Origin: Bacillota bacterium
Lineage (GTDB): Bacteria; Bacillota; Clostridia; Peptostreptococcales; Anaerovoracaceae
Assembly: GCA_022790955.1 (NCBI GenBank)
Contig: JAAVYD010000139.1
Coordinates: 1-32,612 of the forward strand
Length of the DNA stretch: 32,612 nt
Direction of reading: 5' to 3'
Under the pieces are notes generated by a model, which had not been told where the DNA came from, made no database searches, and saw nothing but the letters and a program-made list of their open reading frames with translations. This document shows positions 24,531-32,470 of this stretch, in pieces; position 1 is the first letter of the stretch; each line of letters starts with the position of its first letter. The position numbers and the translations under genes are program-made.

Positions 24531-25268
24531 CTATTCCTCAAAAAGTTTCTTAGAAATCGGATTTTTTAAAAATATATTCAAATCTTCCGGTATTCCAAGC
24601 CCATACATTTTATCGCCCACATCACAGAACGCTATTTTAGCATTAGCTTCAATCATTTCATTGTAAACAGGAGCTACATAATACTCGTTATTTACGCGAA
24701 TATCTTTATCGATCATCTGCTTAGCATATTTAACAAAATCCGATCCATGCTTAAAGTTATAAATGCCAACCGTAGCTTCATTTGAAATAACTTCTTTCTC
24801 TCTGACTAATGTAACGAAACCATTTTCATCATATTTGATAAAGCTCCATTTAGGGTCATTTGCAGGCATCGTCATAATAAGACCGTCGTAATCTCTTATT
24901 TCTGCCAGATAATTATTTATATCAGTATCCACATATTGGTCGCTGTTCGCTATCATAAGCTGTAAATCATTATTTATATGATCTTCTGCTAAAAGAACCG
25001 TACAAGCAGCGCCTTCGGTTATATGATCAATAGTAACGATTTCACAGCCCGGTGCTATATCTTTTAAAACCTTCTGCAAATTATATTTATGTAAATGTTC
25101 TTCCTGACAAATAAATATAAATTTGTGTTCACATTTTGGTGTAAGATTTTTAACAACATATTCGATCATGTGATGTCCATGGATATCAATTAGAGGCTTG
25201 GGCATTTTATAACCTGCTTTAGCAAATCTGCTTCCGCGCCCTGCCATAGGTATTACTATATTAAGCAT
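24531..25268 (-). CDS. Sugar-phosphate nucleotidyltransferase (NTP transferase family)
   Basis: A 245-residue protein. The start at ATG 25268 is preferred because AAAGGAG lies 9 bp upstream; the in-frame ATG at 25277 directly abuts that site. The signature MAGRGSRFAKAGYKMPKPLI (about residues 8–27) is the nucleotide-binding loop with the catalytic Lys of sugar-phosphate nucleotidyltransferases, and NSDQY is the metal-binding Asp region. It should make an NDP-activated compound from NTP and a phosphorylated sugar or small group. The substrate is unclear; close relatives occur in capsule loci with HAD and GDPD-type proteins, as here. It overlaps the upstream methyltransferase gene by 8 bp and is followed after 2 bp by the WavE gene. 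Confidence 0.83.
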   Translation of the reverse strand: MLNIVIPMAGRGSRFAKAGYKMPKPLIDIHGHHMIEYVVKNLTPKCEHKFIFICQEEHLHKYNLQKVLKDIAPGCEIVTIDHITEGAACTVLLAEDHINNDLQLMIANSDQYVDTDINNYLAEIRDYDGLIMTMPANDPKWSFIKYDENGFVTLVREKEVISNEATVGIYNFKHGSDFVKYAKQMIDKDIRVNNEYYVAPVYNEMIEANAKIAFCDVGDKMYGLGIPEDLNIFLKNPISKKLFEE

Positions 25269-26244
25269 TTTCAGCATCTCCTTTTTTACAGAACCAAAAT
25301 CTTCTTAAACCATCGCGCCATGTACCGGAATTTTCAACTTCCCAATCATAAATATGAAAATGTGCGTTACAGCGTGAATCTGTTACTCTTTCATATTTCC
25401 AGCCGATTGATTCAAGATGTTTTTCAATATAATTAGCCGATGGACGAGAACCATGCCCTATCAAAGATTGATCCCATCCTTCTATATTTTCATCGATTTT
25501 TAAAATATAATTTTCATCATTGCTATCGGAAACTTCTGTTTCAAGTACCATATAATCACTGCACAAGCACGCTTTATCTAAAACAAACCATATACTATCC
25601 AAGTGATACAACAATCCCATATGAAGCACTAAATCAAAATGAATATCTTCAGCAAAAGGCCATTCATTTTCACAATTCATACAGTAAACTTGATTATTCG
25701 GAAAACGTCTTCTGAGATAATCACAGTTTTCTGCTCTGCCTTCCGCAAATATAACTTCTGCTCCTAAAGACATAAAAACATAACCTATATCACCGTATCC
25801 GCATCCAAGTTCAAGGATTTTCTTTCCTTTAAACCAACCTTCTCCAAAATGTTCAACGATTGCCGTAATTCGCTTTGCTCTCCAATATTCATAATGATCT
25901 GTAAAACGTTCATTTTGAGGTTTTAAATATTGTTCTAATTTATAATTTGTAATATCAAATAATTCTTTAATATAATCTTCTTTTTCAATCACGTTATTTA
26001 ACTGATTTTTATGGTATTTAATAGAATTTTGAAGAAAATCTGTTTGTTCTGTTACTTTATTGATAGAATCATTAATTTCAACAATCATCTTATAATTAAA
26101 CTCTTCCAAGTTATTCTGTTTTTCCTGCATAAGTTTTAATCGACTGTCAATGTTCTCTAATTCAAATCTTAAATAAAGTAAGTTTCTGTATACAGGACTG
26201 ATTTTATATAATACTCTTTTTAATAATTCTCTTAATCCTGGCAA
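25261..26244 (-). CDS. SAM-dependent methyltransferase with N-terminal coiled coil
   Basis: A 327-residue protein starting at TTG 26244, with GGGGAA overlapping the end of the cupin gene as ribosome site; the next in-frame Met is near residue 39. The N-terminus is a basic amphipathic helix (GLRELLKRVLYKISPVYRNL) followed by a long coiled coil (about 25–95). The SAM domain follows: GKKILELGCGYGDIGYVF (about 140–157), an acidic residue in FAEG, and LVLHMGLLYHL (about 205–215). The C-terminal part carries HFHIYDW and a tryptophan-rich end, as in small-molecule or sugar O-methyltransferases of capsule loci. It overlaps the nucleotidyltransferase gene by 8 bp, which implies coupling. The acceptor is unknown. 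Confidence 0.82.
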   Translation of the reverse strand: MPGLRELLKRVLYKISPVYRNLLYLRFELENIDSRLKLMQEKQNNLEEFNYKMIVEINDSINKVTEQTDFLQNSIKYHKNQLNNVIEKEDYIKELFDITNYKLEQYLKPQNERFTDHYEYWRAKRITAIVEHFGEGWFKGKKILELGCGYGDIGYVFMSLGAEVIFAEGRAENCDYLRRRFPNNQVYCMNCENEWPFAEDIHFDLVLHMGLLYHLDSIWFVLDKACLCSDYMVLETEVSDSNDENYILKIDENIEGWDQSLIGHGSRPSANYIEKHLESIGWKYERVTDSRCNAHFHIYDWEVENSGTWRDGLRRFWFCKKGDAENA

Positions 26245-26247
26245 TTT

Positions 26248-26577
26248 TTATATTTCCCCAATTATATATTTATCATTGTTAGCACCGGGTATTTTAACAA
26301 CGACATTTATAGAATCTGTAATAGCTTTAAAATCAGTAATGTCTCCCGGTTCCATAACGATTATGTCGCCTTCTTCATATAACACATTATTCATTTTAAC
26401 TGTACCAGAGATGATCACAGTAAATTCTGTTGCAATTTTATGATAATGCGCAGATTCAGAATCACCTGCTTTATAATATTTTACAGCTGCTTCAACATCA
26501 TTAGTTTTCATAAGACTTGGTTCAAAATTGCCTATAAACCAACCTTTGGTCATATCATCAAGCCTTTTTTTATACAT
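26248..26577 (-). CDS. Small cupin-domain protein
   Basis: A 109-residue single-domain cupin. HYHKIATEFTVIISG (about residues 44–58) is cupin motif 1 with metal-binding histidines and glutamate, and the YEEGDIIVMEPGDITDF stretch covers the region leading to motif 2, although the usual second histidine is replaced (DITDF). It could be a sugar isomerase, a mutase helper or a sensor of a phosphorylated intermediate. It overlaps the preceding nucleotidyltransferase gene by 8 bp and lies 3 bp before the methyltransferase gene, so it is translated with them. No more specific function can be given. Confidence 0.78.
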   Translation of the reverse strand: MYKKRLDDMTKGWFIGNFEPSLMKTNDVEAAVKYYKAGDSESAHYHKIATEFTVIISGTVKMNNVLYEEGDIIVMEPGDITDFKAITDSINVVVKIPGANNDKYIIGEI

Positions 26578-27307
26578 TGTTAGTCTGCCTTTCGTTAAGG
26601 AATGAATTATATGCCTCGATTCCGGAATTATGATTAAAATTAAAGTAATCGGATTTTTGTATTCTGTATGTACTTATAATTTTCTGCTCAAGCACAAGTT
26701 CATTATATGTAGGACATATATAATACTGCCCATTTACACTGGCATTTTTTAAAATCATCTTCTGTGCAGCGTTCATGAAAAATTCTGCCCTGCGATAATA
26801 ATAAAATCCTGCGCATGCATTTCTGCTTATCGGTCTTTTTTCTGCAGCTTCAATCACATTTTCATTTTCATCGATCTTTACATACGACCATCTCGGATGT
26901 ATATCATCGAATATGATCAATCCTCCATCACTTCTTTTTTCTTGAAATTTATGTAATACATTATCAAGGTTTATATTTATTAATTGATCACTTCCAACTA
27001 TCAAAAGGGGTTTATTCAAATCTATTTTATCTATGGCAAGCATACACGTGCATGCAGCGCCCTTGGTTTCACCATCAGTTACGAGAATTTCAGCCTCCGG
27101 TCTTAACAATTTTACAATGCTGTCCAAATGATAATTTTTTACATCTTCTTTTTTCATTACTACAATAAAATGCGCTGCTGATATTGAATCAAGGGATTCA
27201 AATACACGTTGAATTATTGTTTTTCGTTGTATTTCCTGAAGGCTTCTTACATATTCTGTACCTTCATTATTCTTTCGTGGTCCTCCGATTGGAATAATTA
27301 TATTCAT
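26570..27307 (-). CDS. Nucleotidyltransferase-like protein with degenerate signature loop
   Basis: A 245-residue relative of the nucleotidyltransferase at 24531–25268: both share an IP(M/I)(A/G)G start, TEGAACTVLLA / TKGAACTCMLA near residues 83–93, (N/G)SDQ, and PKWSFIKYDENG / PRWSYVKIDENE. The signature loop, however, is changed to GGPRKNNEGTEYVRSLQEI, lacking the GxGxR-x(n)-PKP pattern and its catalytic lysine in the usual place. It may use a different substrate, act as a regulatory partner of the canonical copy, or be inactive. AAAGGA lies 9 bp before ATG 27307. It is followed by the cupin gene with an 8-bp overlap. Confidence 0.78.
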   Translation of the reverse strand: MNIIIPIGGPRKNNEGTEYVRSLQEIQRKTIIQRVFESLDSISAAHFIVVMKKEDVKNYHLDSIVKLLRPEAEILVTDGETKGAACTCMLAIDKIDLNKPLLIVGSDQLININLDNVLHKFQEKRSDGGLIIFDDIHPRWSYVKIDENENVIEAAEKRPISRNACAGFYYYRRAEFFMNAAQKMILKNASVNGQYYICPTYNELVLEQKIISTYRIQKSDYFNFNHNSGIEAYNSFLNERQTNNV

Positions 27308-27327
27308 GATAAATAATCCTTTTAATA

Positions 27328-27957
27328 CTAATTACTTTCAAAAATTTCAATATGCTTTATAATATTATCGTAATTTACATCATAAACCGTTTCAACTTCC
27401 ATAACATTTGCGCCTGCTGCTTTAGCAGCTGCAATTCCGTTGCGATTATCCTCTACTACTACACATTCATGAGGTTCTAAATTAAATTTATTTATTGCCT
27501 TTATGTATATTTCAGGATCCGGTTTAGGCTTAGTTACATCCTGATTGCTTAATTGAAATTCCAGATATTCTGCAAGATTACTTTTCTGCATCATAAGCGC
27601 CACTGTATTTTTTATCGAGTTTGATGCGACAGCAAGATGATATCCTTTTGCTTTTAGTTTTGATAAAGCGTATTCATGCACAAAAATAGGCGAACATTTC
27701 TGATGTACCAGGTCAACAGTATATTCTTGTTTTAATTGATTAATAAACTTATGCAAACCTAACGGCAATCCTTTTTCTAAAGACAGCATTTCGAGTTTCT
27801 TGGCAGTAGGCAGTCCGTCATATGTTACTAAATGATCATATCGGCTGATTTCGTATCCAAATGTATTTAACGCCTTATTTAAAGCTTCATAATGCCAGTC
27901 TTTAGCCTCGATAAGGACTCCATCCATATCAAAAATAATTGCTTTTATCTTACTCAT
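27328..27957 (-). CDS. HAD-IA hydrolase (phosphoglycolate phosphatase/β-phosphoglucomutase-like)
   Basis: A 209-residue HAD protein: FDMDGVL (about 9–15) with the Asp pair, a helical cap between motifs I and II, SNS (motif II, about 116–118), KPKPDPEIY (motif III lysine, about 143–151) and VVEDNRNGIAAAKAAG (motif IV). This pattern is shared by small phosphatases and by β-phosphoglucomutases. In this setting it may dephosphorylate, or shift the phosphate of, the precursor used by the adjacent nucleotidyltransferases. AAAGG lies about 8 bp before ATG 27957. It lies between the GDPD-fold gene (4 bp upstream) and the degenerate nucleotidyltransferase gene. Confidence 0.84.
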   Translation of the reverse strand: MSKIKAIIFDMDGVLIEAKDWHYEALNKALNTFGYEISRYDHLVTYDGLPTAKKLEMLSLEKGLPLGLHKFINQLKQEYTVDLVHQKCSPIFVHEYALSKLKAKGYHLAVASNSIKNTVALMMQKSNLAEYLEFQLSNQDVTKPKPDPEIYIKAINKFNLEPHECVVVEDNRNGIAAAKAAGANVMEVETVYDVNYDNIIKHIEIFESN

Positions 27958-27961
27958 ATCT

Positions 27962-28603
27962 TTAACCTTCTATTATTGAACTAAAGAAATTTTTAGCTTT
28001 ATCAGGATAATCTGTACAAAGAAATAATTCATTAAAATTTATCTTAAAATTTATTAATTTTTCCCAAAATAGATTATATTCACGCCCGTGCAAATCAGGA
28101 GATACAATACAGACCTTTTTCCCGTTTGCCTGATGTTGTTTTATCAAATCTTCTGTAATCCATTCTTCAGATATAAATCCATCAATCCATACGCCTGCAG
28201 CTTTTTCATAAAGTAAACAGTCTTTTTCATACTCGCTTTGGCGAGTATAATATTGTAATCCTGCATCTTTATACTCAATCATTTGAGGTAATGACATATC
28301 AAACGTAAAATAATTAGAAATCTCATATCTGCTGAGCAGCTTAAGCAATTCATCATTTAATCCGTCGGCTTTTATATTGATTGCAAAACATAACTCATTT
28401 TTATATTCAGATAGTATTTTAAATATTTTTTCAACCTTAAAAGAATTTTCATTAGGCATATCGTGAGAAATTACTAATTCTCCCTTATAATCTCTAATAT
28501 CGGATTCAAATCCATAACCGTTTTTCAAAGCTGTTTCCAATGCCTGATAAGAATTGCGTTCTATTTCATTATTCCAATATCCACGATGTGCTAATATTTT
28601 CAT
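27962..28603 (-). CDS. Glycerophosphodiester phosphodiesterase-fold (GDPD/PI-PLC-like) protein
   Basis: A 213-residue protein with a short TIM-barrel phosphodiesterase pattern: AHRG (5–8) with the first catalytic histidine, FESDIRD (about 32–38) with the metal-binding acidic pair, VISHD (second catalytic histidine, about 44–48) and AINIKADG. It lacks a signal peptide, so it acts in the cytoplasm. GDPD proteins split glycerophosphodiesters to glycerol-3-phosphate and an alcohol. Here the product may feed the adjacent HAD and nucleotidyltransferases, for instance towards a polyol- or glycerol-phosphate decoration (inference). AAGGAGC precedes ATG 28603. Confidence 0.8.
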   Translation of the reverse strand: MKILAHRGYWNNEIERNSYQALETALKNGYGFESDIRDYKGELVISHDMPNENSFKVEKIFKILSEYKNELCFAINIKADGLNDELLKLLSRYEISNYFTFDMSLPQMIEYKDAGLQYYTRQSEYEKDCLLYEKAAGVWIDGFISEEWITEDLIKQHQANGKKVCIVSPDLHGREYNLFWEKLINFKINFNELFLCTDYPDKAKNFFSSIIEG

Positions 28604-28648
28604 ATTGTTCTATTGCTCCTTATCATTAGTCTTACGATTAAATTATAA

Positions 28649-30007
28649 TTAGATATTTTCAAACCTAAAAATATCTTCCTCTGTAAGCTCTTCTCCCATC
28701 TGTATCTCTATTATCTCAAGCCTCTCTATCGCCTCTATCCCATGTTTCTTCCCTCTCTCTACCTTTACTACATCCCCTCTTTTTACTTCTCTGTACTCTC
28801 CGTCTATGCATAATTTCCCGATTCCATCTGTTATCGTCCAGATCTCATCTCTTTTTTTATGCATCTGATAGCTTATCCTCTTTCCTTTTTGTATTATCAG
28901 CTGCTTCGTTAATGCTTTTAATCCATCCCTGTATGCACAGTAATTTATAACTTTATATTCGCCCCAGCGTCTTGCTTCATACATAGGACGCTTTATGTCG
29001 TCTTTTAAGTATTTTTTCAAGTCATGGGCGGCATTTTTATCTGCCACGAGTATTCCGTCAGGTGATGCGGCAACTATCGTATCTGTAAGCCCCATAGCAA
29101 CCAACGGTATGTCAAGTTCATTTATTACATTTGTATTTTGCAGTTTTTTATCTGTGCATACTCTGCCTGTGATCTTATCTTCCATTACGCTGGTTATATT
29201 CTCCCAGGTTCCGATGTCTTTCCACATTCCTGTATATTCAACCATTCCTAATGATTTTGCGTTTTCTACGATTTCATAATCAAAACTGTTTACAGGTAAT
29301 TTGCTGTATATTTCCTTTGCGTCGCTATAATTTTTTACATTATATTTTTCTTTTAAAATATTTATTATATATCTTAATTTGAATACGAATACTCCGCTGT
29401 TCCACAATGCTCCGGAACCGATAAGTTTATTTGCTGTATCAGCGTCCGGTTTTTCTATAAATTTCTGCACGTGCATGTATTTGGTATTATTACTTTCATC
29501 AAATACATGTTTTTCTGACGGCAGTATATATCCGAACCCCGTTGCAGTATAAGTTGGTTTTATTCCCATTAGAATAACTTCTTCGCTGCTTTTTTCAGCG
29601 ATCTTACCCATATGTTTAATCAAATCAAAATAGTTGTTGTCCACATAAGGGTCAATAGGTATTACTGCTACCGATTCATCTAAACTGCTTCTTTTTTCGT
29701 AGTAAAGATATGCGCAGGATAAAAGCACCGCAGGATATGTGTCGCGTCTTTCTGGTTCAGTTAATATATCTGCTCTTGTTATTCCGTCTATCTGATTTTG
29801 GATCGCTTCCGCCTGGGCTTCGCCCGTGGCTATTGTTAATGAACTGTCCAAGCCTGCGATTTTGATCTGCCTGCATATTCTCTGAATCATTGATTCATTA
29901 TCGCCGGTTTCATTTTTCAGTAATTTTAAAAATTGTTTTGATCTTACTTCATTTGAGAGCGGCCAGAGTCTTTTTCCCGAACCGCCTGATAATAGTAATA
30001 CATCCAT
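28649..30007 (-). CDS. manC: Mannose-1-phosphate guanylyltransferase / mannose-6-phosphate isomerase (type II)
   Basis: A 452-residue bifunctional enzyme of the ManC/AlgA/CpsB type. The N-terminal nucleotidyltransferase domain carries LSGGSGKRLWPLSNEVRSKQ (about residues 6–25), the GTP/mannose-1-phosphate signature. FIEKPD and LWNSGVFVF follow near 170–200. The C-terminal cupin-like domain (about 345–452) contains RRWGEYKVI and ISYQMHKKRDEIWTI, corresponding to the QxH…E metal site of the isomerase. It makes GDP-mannose, working with the phosphomannomutase whose end is at the right edge of the window. The product would serve the GDP-sugar branch seen at the left edge. AAAGG lies 9 bp before ATG 30007. 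Confidence 0.92.
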   Translation of the reverse strand: MDVLLLSGGSGKRLWPLSNEVRSKQFLKLLKNETGDNESMIQRICRQIKIAGLDSSLTIATGEAQAEAIQNQIDGITRADILTEPERRDTYPAVLLSCAYLYYEKRSSLDESVAVIPIDPYVDNNYFDLIKHMGKIAEKSSEEVILMGIKPTYTATGFGYILPSEKHVFDESNNTKYMHVQKFIEKPDADTANKLIGSGALWNSGVFVFKLRYIINILKEKYNVKNYSDAKEIYSKLPVNSFDYEIVENAKSLGMVEYTGMWKDIGTWENITSVMEDKITGRVCTDKKLQNTNVINELDIPLVAMGLTDTIVAASPDGILVADKNAAHDLKKYLKDDIKRPMYEARRWGEYKVINYCAYRDGLKALTKQLIIQKGKRISYQMHKKRDEIWTITDGIGKLCIDGEYREVKRGDVVKVERGKKHGIEAIERLEIIEIQMGEELTEEDIFRFENI

Positions 30008-30033
30008 ATTTTTAAACCTTTTTATATCTATAT

Positions 30034-30786
30034 CTAATTTTCACTGGCTATCCCTAAAAAACTCTGATATTCCTTTATTACATCTTTCGTTTTCCCGACA
30101 GTCTGCATTTTCCCCCGTTCAAGCCATACCACTTTATTGCACATTTTATTTATCTGGGCTATGTCATGGGATACGAAGAATACAGTCGTTCCTCCGCTCA
30201 TAAGCTCAAGCATTCTCTTTCTGCTTTTTTCCTGGAAGTTTGCATCTCCTACTGCAAGGATTTCATCTACTATTAATATTTCCGGTTTTACTATGCACGC
30301 TATTGAAAATGCAAGGCGCATTATCATGCCTGATGAATATGTTCTTAAAGGAGCTTGTATAAATTCTCCTAATTCTGAAAATTCAAGTATTTCGTTATAT
30401 TTTTCATCTATGAATTCCTTTGTGTATCCGAGTATAGCTCCGTTAAGATATATGTTTTCTTTTCCTGTCATTTCAAAATCGAATCCGGAACCAAGCTCAA
30501 GCATTGGAACTATGTTTCCGTTTACTTCTACGCTTCCGGTTGTAGGTTTCATTATTCCCGAAATCACTTTAAGAAGCGTACTCTTTCCTGCTCCGTTCCT
30601 TCCTATGATTCCTATTACGTCGCCTTTTTTTACATCGAAGCTGATGTTTTGAAGCGCCCAGAATTCCTGTGAATGAAGATCCTTTTTAAGCCATCTTACG
30701 CAGAATTCTTTAAGGGAATTTGCTCTGTTGCTGTCTATTTTAAATTTTAAAGATACGTCTTTTACAGAGATCATTGTCTTTGCCAT
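30034..30786 (-). CDS. Glycan ABC exporter ATPase (Wzt/TagH-like, no C-terminal recognition domain)
   Basis: A 250-residue ATPase: Walker A GRNGAGKST (about residues 60–68), signature YSSGM (about 148–152), Walker B EILIVDE (about 167–173), and VSHD as H-loop. Its N-terminal FKIDSNRANSLKEFCVRWL segment and overall sequence match the ATPases of polysaccharide exporters. Unlike the left-block ATPase it ends after the core domain, as in exporters that do not proofread a terminal modification. It works with the permease encoded 54 bp upstream. This implies a second exported polymer, or another lipid-linked product, distinct from that of the left exporter. Confidence 0.9.
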   Translation of the reverse strand: MAKTMISVKDVSLKFKIDSNRANSLKEFCVRWLKKDLHSQEFWALQNISFDVKKGDVIGIIGRNGAGKSTLLKVISGIMKPTTGSVEVNGNIVPMLELGSGFDFEMTGKENIYLNGAILGYTKEFIDEKYNEILEFSELGEFIQAPLRTYSSGMIMRLAFSIACIVKPEILIVDEILAVGDANFQEKSRKRMLELMSGGTTVFFVSHDIAQINKMCNKVVWLERGKMQTVGKTKDVIKEYQSFLGIASEN

Positions 30787-30840
30787 TTATCTCACCTTTA
30801 TATTCCGTACATATGTTTGCGGGATATTTTTTGTTCAAGT

Positions 30841-32301
30841 TTATATATAGAAGATAAATTTGTCCTGAGCTTTTTTAAATATGAATCCTCCTATGATCAA
30901 CGATATGGCCGTTATCACAGCGCATTGGAAAAACATATATGGTTCAGGGGTTATGCCTTCAAGCACTATATCTCTTACCGGCGTTATGTAATAGATCATA
31001 GGGTTTGCGTTCATGCCGTTTTTTATGGAGTCCGGGAGTATTGATAACGGATAAAATATAGGCGTTAAATACATCCATAAAAGGCTCAGTATTCCCCATA
31101 AAAACTGAACGTCTCTGAAAAATACCATAAGCGCAGACATCAGCATTCCGAATCCTATGGTGAATCCTACAAGGCATATGAGAAAATACGGCAGCATTAT
31201 GTATGCTTTTGTAAATTCTTCATGAGTTACCGCTGCAACAAGTACGAGAGGTATTAATGACATCAGCAGGTTTATTCCCGATGATAATACTCTTGTGACC
31301 GGGTATACATATTTCGGCATATATACTTTTGTTATTAGTGACGCATTGCCTACTATTGACGTCAGCGCCTGTCCGACTCCTTCACTAAAGAAGTTGAATA
31401 CGACCAGTCCGCTGAGCAAATATACGGGATAGTTTTCGATGTCGGATTTGAATATCTGGGAAAATACCATGTACTGGACTGTCATCATCAGCATCGGATT
31501 CAAAAGGCTCCATAATACTCCGAGTACGGATCTTTTGTATCTGACTTTAAAGTCCCTCGACACGAGCTGCCGTATGAGAAATTTGTATTTTACCAGCGCC
31601 TGATATATGGTAAATATGTAATCGCGCTTTCCTCTTGCATAACGAATCGCTGCTATCCAATAGAATATAGATGCCAAAATCATAGCGAGCAGCGCTATTT
31701 TCCAGTAATTCGGTCCCGTCCATACATTGTCGCGTCCCGTCATGGTTATGCACATAATGCCTGCGGTTTCATTTCCGTTTATGTTAAGCGCTGCGCCCTG
31801 CATTATGTTTTGATTGTCTATGTGATTTTCAACACTGTATAATACAGTTGGCGAATCTCCCGGCTGTCCGTCGCCTTCAGCTGTTATTTTAAGCGTATGT
31901 CCTCTCATATTTGCAAGAGGCGTATTTATGTCAAGGAATGCATATTGATTTATTCCAAGGGTTTTGCCTGAAAATTCTTTCTGCGATATGAGTTTGTTTT
32001 CGGTCATATCGTACAGACTTAGTTTAAGCATCCCGTTAATTTCTCTGCCATAGTTTGATGCCATTACACCTATGTTTTGAATTGTATCCGTATCAGATGT
32101 AAATATCTGTTCGGCTTTGCTGCCCTGTGTAAGTTCTCCTGTATCGTTAGTCGCTCCGAATTCTTTTATGTTTCCTTCTGAATCCCTGGAATAAAGCTGT
32201 TCGCCGCAGGAGTAATAGAAAATACTTATGAAACATAAAAGTCCTATTATTAAAATGCAATATATTCTTATATAATTTTTTGTTTTAAATACTTTGTTCA
32301 C
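30841..32301 (-). CDS. Glycan ABC exporter permease with large N-terminal external domain
   Basis: A 486-residue protein starting at GTG 32301, with AGGAGG 10 bp upstream. A first membrane helix (about 11–30) is followed by about 165 residues that should lie outside the membrane and look β-rich, then a helix near 200–217. The ABC-2 permease core follows (about 225–486), beginning with LIRQLVSRDFKVRYKRSVLG and ending with the PMIYYITPVRDIVLEG segment. Core and motif match Wzm/TagG permeases, which average about 260 residues; the external domain is an addition that may hold or guide the glycan, or contact a wall enzyme. A candidate promoter lies upstream at 32355–32383. Confidence 0.88.
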   Translation of the reverse strand: MNKVFKTKNYIRIYCILIIGLLCFISIFYYSCGEQLYSRDSEGNIKEFGATNDTGELTQGSKAEQIFTSDTDTIQNIGVMASNYGREINGMLKLSLYDMTENKLISQKEFSGKTLGINQYAFLDINTPLANMRGHTLKITAEGDGQPGDSPTVLYSVENHIDNQNIMQGAALNINGNETAGIMCITMTGRDNVWTGPNYWKIALLAMILASIFYWIAAIRYARGKRDYIFTIYQALVKYKFLIRQLVSRDFKVRYKRSVLGVLWSLLNPMLMMTVQYMVFSQIFKSDIENYPVYLLSGLVVFNFFSEGVGQALTSIVGNASLITKVYMPKYVYPVTRVLSSGINLLMSLIPLVLVAAVTHEEFTKAYIMLPYFLICLVGFTIGFGMLMSALMVFFRDVQFLWGILSLLWMYLTPIFYPLSILPDSIKNGMNANPMIYYITPVRDIVLEGITPEPYMFFQCAVITAISLIIGGFIFKKAQDKFIFYI

Positions 32302-32354
32302 AGCAGGTTTTCCTCCTGTATTCTTTAGCTTTATAACTCTATTTTTTAATGTTT

Positions 32355-32383
32355 TATTATGATTAATGTATTTATAATTGCAA
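32355..32383 (-). promoter_or_regulatory. Candidate promoter upstream of the right-hand ABC exporter
   Basis: Read leftward: TTGCAA (32378–32383) as −35, then a 16–17-base spacer and CATAAT/ATAATA (32355–32361) as −10. It lies in the 169-bp gap between the phosphomannomutase and the permease, the largest gap of the right-hand block. AT-rich sequence makes such matches common, so this is tentative. Confidence 0.35.
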
Positions 32384-32470
32384 ACATCATTTATATTTAA
32401 GATCTATATTTTCAATCTGTATATTTAGTGTCGATATGCTGATTTTTTTAATATACTTTGTATCTTCACC

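Noticed and set aside
24531..28603. Campylobacter-type O-methyl phosphoramidate pathway
   Set aside because: A nucleotidyltransferase and methyltransferases are present, but no glutamine kinase, γ-glutamyl hydrolase or CDP-phosphoramidate kinase is seen, so the resemblance is only superficial.
30137..30652. A 171-codon open frame on the + strand opposite the ABC ATPase gene
   Set aside because: It mirrors the conserved ATPase coding sequence and shows no independent coding evidence.
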